Shown piece by piece: positions 4,934 to 7,514 of a stretch of 7,514 bases of DNA. The translations under genes were made by a program, and so were the position numbers. This stretch comes from Deltaproteobacteria bacterium (GTDB lineage: Bacteria; Desulfobacterota; B13-G15): contig QMLK01000041.1 of assembly GCA_003646705.1 (NCBI GenBank), positions 1-7,514 of the forward strand. The letters run 5' to 3'. The notes beneath the pieces were generated by a model. That model had not been told where the DNA came from and did not search any database. It worked only from the letters and a program-made list of their open reading frames with translations. The first letter of the stretch is position 1. The number at the start of each line of letters is the position of its first letter.

Positions 4934-6192
4934 GGCGCTTCATCGCCGACTTCCACATCCACAGCCGCTTCAGTAGGGCCACCAGCCCCGAGATGGACCT
5001 GGAGAACGTGGCCCGCTGGGCACGGTACAAGGGCATCCAGCTCATGGGCACGGGCGACTTCACCCACCCGGCCTATTTCTCGGAGATCAAGACCAAGCTT
5101 GAGCCCGCCGAGGACGGTATCTACCGGCTCAAGGAAGGGGAGAGGTCCACCCGCTTCATCCTCACCACTGAGGTCTGCAATATCTTCGACCAGGGGCGCC
5201 GCCGCAACCGCCGGATCCACACCCTGATCTTTGCCCCGGACGTGGAGACCGTGGAGAAGATCAACAAGGCCCTCAGCCGTTACGGCGACCTGTCCCAGGA
5301 CGGAAGGCCCACCTTCACCTTCCCCGTGAAGGAGCTGGTGAAGATGGTGCTGGACTGCTCGGAGCGCTGCCTGCTGGTGCCGGCCCACGCCTGGACGCCG
5401 TGGTACTCGGTCTTCGGGGCCAATTCCGGCTTCGACTCCCTCGAGGAGTGTTTCGAGGAGGAGGCCAAAAACGTCCACTCCATAGAGACCGGCCTGTCGT
5501 CCAACCCTCAGATGAACTGGAGGCTTTCGGCCCTGGACCGCATCACCCTCATCTCCAACTCCGACGCCCACTCCCCAAACCGCATAGGCCGCGAAGCCAA
5601 CGTCTTCTGCTGCGAGATGCGCTACGACGAGATCGTCAGGGTGATCAAGGAGAAGGACCCCCGGGGGTTCCTCTTCACCATCGAGTTCTTCCCCGAGGAG
5701 GGGAAATACCACTACGACGGCCATCGCTCCTGCGGGGTGCTGCTGTCCCCCCGGGAGACCAAGGCCCACAACTACCTCTGCCCCGTCTGCGGCAGGAGGC
5801 TCACCGTTGGGGTTATGCACCGGGTGGAGGAGCTGGCCGATAGACCCGAGGGCTTCATCCCTCCGGGGGCCATCCCAGCCATCCACCTGGTCCCCTTGGA
5901 GGAGATCATCGCCGAGGCCCTCGGAGTGGGACGGGGGACCAAAGGGGTGGAGAGGGAGTACTTCCGGTTGGTGGAAGCAGGGGGGTCCGAGTTTGGCGTG
6001 CTGCTGGATCTGCAACCAGAGGAGCTGGAGAGGATCGCCCCGCCGCGGGTCTACGAGGGGATCATGAGGGTCAGGAAGGGTGAGCTCACCATAGTGCCCG
6101 GTCACGACGGGGTCTACGGCAAGATCCAGATCTTCCCCGAGCAACCGAAGGAGGAGACCCCCGCAGAGGGGGCCCAGATGTCCCTCTTTTGA
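4930..6192 (+). CDS. Endonuclease Q family protein (PHP-domain DNA repair nuclease), 420 aa
   Basis: EndoQ, best known from Thermococcales and reported from some bacteria, cuts DNA 5' of deaminated bases (uracil, hypoxanthine, xanthine) and abasic sites. The PHP-fold metal ligands are all visible: DFHIHS (7-12; Asp7, His9, His11), GTGDFTHP (40-47; Asp43, His46), Glu81 in TTEVCNIF, His97 in RRIHTLIF, PAHAWTPW (151-158; His153) and NSDAHSPNRIGREAN (210-224; Asp212, His214). A zinc-site-like segment has YHYDGHRSCG (260-269) and CPVCGRRLTVGVMHRVEELADR (284-305), with Cys268, Cys284 and Cys287. A C-terminal part ends in GHDGVYGKIQIF (391-402), followed by a loose acidic, proline-rich tail closing with QMSLF (416-420), which looks like a beta-clamp-binding peptide. 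GTG start with a good ribosome binding site. The stop overlaps the next ATG by one base (TGATG). Base and codon use match the neighbours, so any transfer is not recent. Confidence 0.93.
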   Translation: MRRFIADFHIHSRFSRATSPEMDLENVARWARYKGIQLMGTGDFTHPAYFSEIKTKLEPAEDGIYRLKEGERSTRFILTTEVCNIFDQGRRRNRRIHTLIFAPDVETVEKINKALSRYGDLSQDGRPTFTFPVKELVKMVLDCSERCLLVPAHAWTPWYSVFGANSGFDSLEECFEEEAKNVHSIETGLSSNPQMNWRLSALDRITLISNSDAHSPNRIGREANVFCCEMRYDEIVRVIKEKDPRGFLFTIEFFPEEGKYHYDGHRSCGVLLSPRETKAHNYLCPVCGRRLTVGVMHRVEELADRPEGFIPPGAIPAIHLVPLEEIIAEALGVGRGTKGVEREYFRLVEAGGSEFGVLLDLQPEELERIAPPRVYEGIMRVRKGELTIVPGHDGVYGKIQIFPEQPKEETPAEGAQMSLF

Positions 6193-7514
6193 TGGTCCAG
6201 GCACCCGAAGAGCTGAGGGGGCTGCTGACAGATCTGCTCGGCCCTGAGGGGGGCGAGGCCTTCCTGGGGGTCGTGGGCCAGGGGGCACCCACCGCCTTCA
6301 GGGTCAACACCCTGAAGGCCACCGACCACCGGGCCTTTGAGCTCCTGGAGGAGGAGGGCTTCAGGGCGGAACCCCTCAGGGGGGTACCCCACGGATACCT
6401 CCTCACCGAGGAGCCCTTCCCCCTGGGGAGGAGCTTCTCACACTTCCTGGGGAACCTCTACATCCAGGACCCGAGCTCCATGCTCCCCCCCTTGGCCCTC
6501 AGGCCCGCTCCGGGGGAGTTGGTCCTGGATCTGGCCGCCGCCCCCGGCTCCAAGACCACTCAGATGGCCGCCATGATGGAGAACCGGGGCCTGATCGTGG
6601 CCAACGACCCCAAGGTGCGCCGCAGCACCTTTTTGTCCTTCAACCTGATGAGGACCGGGGCGGTCAACACGGTGGTTACGCTGCTTCCGGGAAATCGCCT
6701 GGGGAGGCTCTACTTTGAGACCTTCGACCGTGTGCTGCTGGATCCCCCCTGCAGCGCCTTGGGCACGGTGAAGGCCGCTCCCGAGGCCCTGAGGTGGTGG
6801 CGTCGATCAGAGAGGCTCTCACGGCTTCAGTGGGACCTGATGGTGAGCGCCATAAAGGCCCTGAAGCCCGGGGGCGTCCTGGTCTACTCCACCTGCACCT
6901 TGATGCCCCAGGAGAACGAGGCGGTGGTGGCCGAGGCCCTCAGGCGCTACCCCGTAGAGCTCGAAGAGGTGAGGTTCGAGGGCCTGAAGGCTCACCCTGG
7001 CCTCACCTCCTTTCAGGACCTCTCCTTCCCTCAAGAGATGTCCAGGGCCGTAAGGCTTTACCCCCATGAGGGGCCGGGGGAGGGGTTCTTCATCGCCAGG
7101 CTGAGGAAGACCTCCGGCATGAAGCCCCCTCTTGAGAGGCCCGGGGGAGAGCGACTGCCGCTGGTGGATTCGCACCACCCCTCGGTGAAGGATTTCTCGA
7201 AGGCCCTTGCGGACCATTTCGGCCTGCCCGAGGGTTTTTTCGAGGGCTTTCTCTTTGAGCGCGCAAAAGAACTGCGGATCTTCACCCCTGAGGCCGCTCG
7301 CCTGTCCTACCTCAACTACACCCACAGGGGTCTGCCCCTGGCAAGGCCCGAGGGCCCTCCCCCCGCCCTCACCACCTGGGGGGCCCAGTTCTTGGGACTT
7401 TTCGCCTCGCAGAACGTCATCGACCTTCAGGACCCCATGGAACTTCTGAGCTACCTGAGAAGGGAGGAGCTCGTGGTCTCCGATGGCCTCAGGGGACAAC
7501 AGGTCATCCGCTAC
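6192..7514 (+). CDS. RsmB/NOP family RNA m5C methyltransferase, RsmF-like, 3' end outside window
   Basis: The frame from the ATG at 6192 is open for 441 codons to the window edge. It is a SAM-dependent cytosine-C5 RNA methyltransferase of the NOL1/NOP2/Sun family. Marks: FRVNTLK (36-42), YIQDPSSMLPPLAL (about 94-107), SAM motif DLAAAPGSKTTQM (113-125), motif IV DPPCSALGT (184-192, Cys187) and motif VI YSTCTLMPQENE (about 232-243, Cys235). Both catalytic cysteines are present: Cys235 as expected nucleophile and Cys187 for product release. The C-terminal part (LTTWGAQFLGLFASQNVIDLQDPMELLSYLRREEL) resembles the PUA-like region of RsmF-type enzymes, so perhaps a few tens of residues are missing. 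The target could be 16S rRNA (as for RsmF) or tRNA (as for archaeal Trm4-like relatives); the sequence does not decide. The ATG overlaps the EndoQ stop and has no close Shine-Dalgarno sequence, so translation is probably coupled. Confidence 0.94.
   Translation, partial: MVQAPEELRGLLTDLLGPEGGEAFLGVVGQGAPTAFRVNTLKATDHRAFELLEEEGFRAEPLRGVPHGYLLTEEPFPLGRSFSHFLGNLYIQDPSSMLPPLALRPAPGELVLDLAAAPGSKTTQMAAMMENRGLIVANDPKVRRSTFLSFNLMRTGAVNTVVTLLPGNRLGRLYFETFDRVLLDPPCSALGTVKAAPEALRWWRRSERLSRLQWDLMVSAIKALKPGGVLVYSTCTLMPQENEAVVAEALRRYPVELEEVRFEGLKAHPGLTSFQDLSFPQEMSRAVRLYPHEGPGEGFFIARLRKTSGMKPPLERPGGERLPLVDSHHPSVKDFSKALADHFGLPEGFFEGFLFERAKELRIFTPEAARLSYLNYTHRGLPLARPEGPPPALTTWGAQFLGLFASQNVIDLQDPMELLSYLRREELVVSDGLRGQQVIRY

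Noticed and set aside
4720..6288. Very long open frame on the minus strand (522 codons) opposite the small anchored protein and endonuclease Q genes
   Set aside because: It is very rich in Gly, Leu, Pro and Val without any recognisable motif and lies opposite the clearly conserved EndoQ. It is a GC-driven antisense shadow.
1..7514. CRISPR array, tRNA, rRNA, insertion sequence or prophage genes
   Set aside because: No regularly spaced repeats, no tRNA cloverleaf or rRNA sequence, and no transposase or phage motif was seen on either strand.

Overview
The window is GC-rich and densely coding. It suggests a thermophilic or thermophile-like bacterium. The bacterial markers are a RarA/MgsA AAA+ ATPase, strong AAAGGAGGT and GGAGG Shine-Dalgarno sites, GTG starts and a bacterial-type sliding-clamp peptide. 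Arginine is very often encoded by AGG and the proteins are rich in Glu, Lys and Arg. Three families also common in archaea are present: endonuclease Q, DUF763 and a small EF-Tu-domain-2-like protein. A thermophilic Desulfobacterota-type lineage would fit, but this is only an impression from gene content.

Layout. Positions 1-86 hold the first 28 codons of an unrecognised gene on the minus strand that runs off the left edge. A 177-base divergent spacer (87-263) carries an imperfect inverted repeat and two small palindromes. A two-gene unit follows on the plus strand: an alpha/beta hydrolase (264-1088), overlapped by one base by a SagB-type nitroreductase with an N-terminal export signal or membrane anchor (1088-1762). 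A short gap (1763-1814) contains a plausible promoter and a near-perfect ribosome binding site.

From 1815 to the right edge lies a second, very compact unit of six genes with spacings of 0, 0, -4, -4 and -1 bases: an EF-Tu-domain-2-like protein, a DUF763 protein with a helix-hairpin-helix, RarA, a small membrane-anchored protein, endonuclease Q, and an RsmB/RsmF-type RNA m5C methyltransferase whose end is outside the window.

How they work together. RarA acts at stalled or collapsed replication forks. Endonuclease Q nicks DNA 5' of deaminated bases. DUF763 is uncharacterised but has a DNA-binding-type motif and sits between these themes. The second unit therefore looks like a genome-maintenance operon joined to two translation or RNA-modification genes. 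The most notable detail is that endonuclease Q ends exactly in QMSLF after a loose acidic tail. This matches the bacterial beta-clamp-binding peptide and suggests recruitment to the replication fork, analogous to the PCNA link known for archaeal EndoQ.
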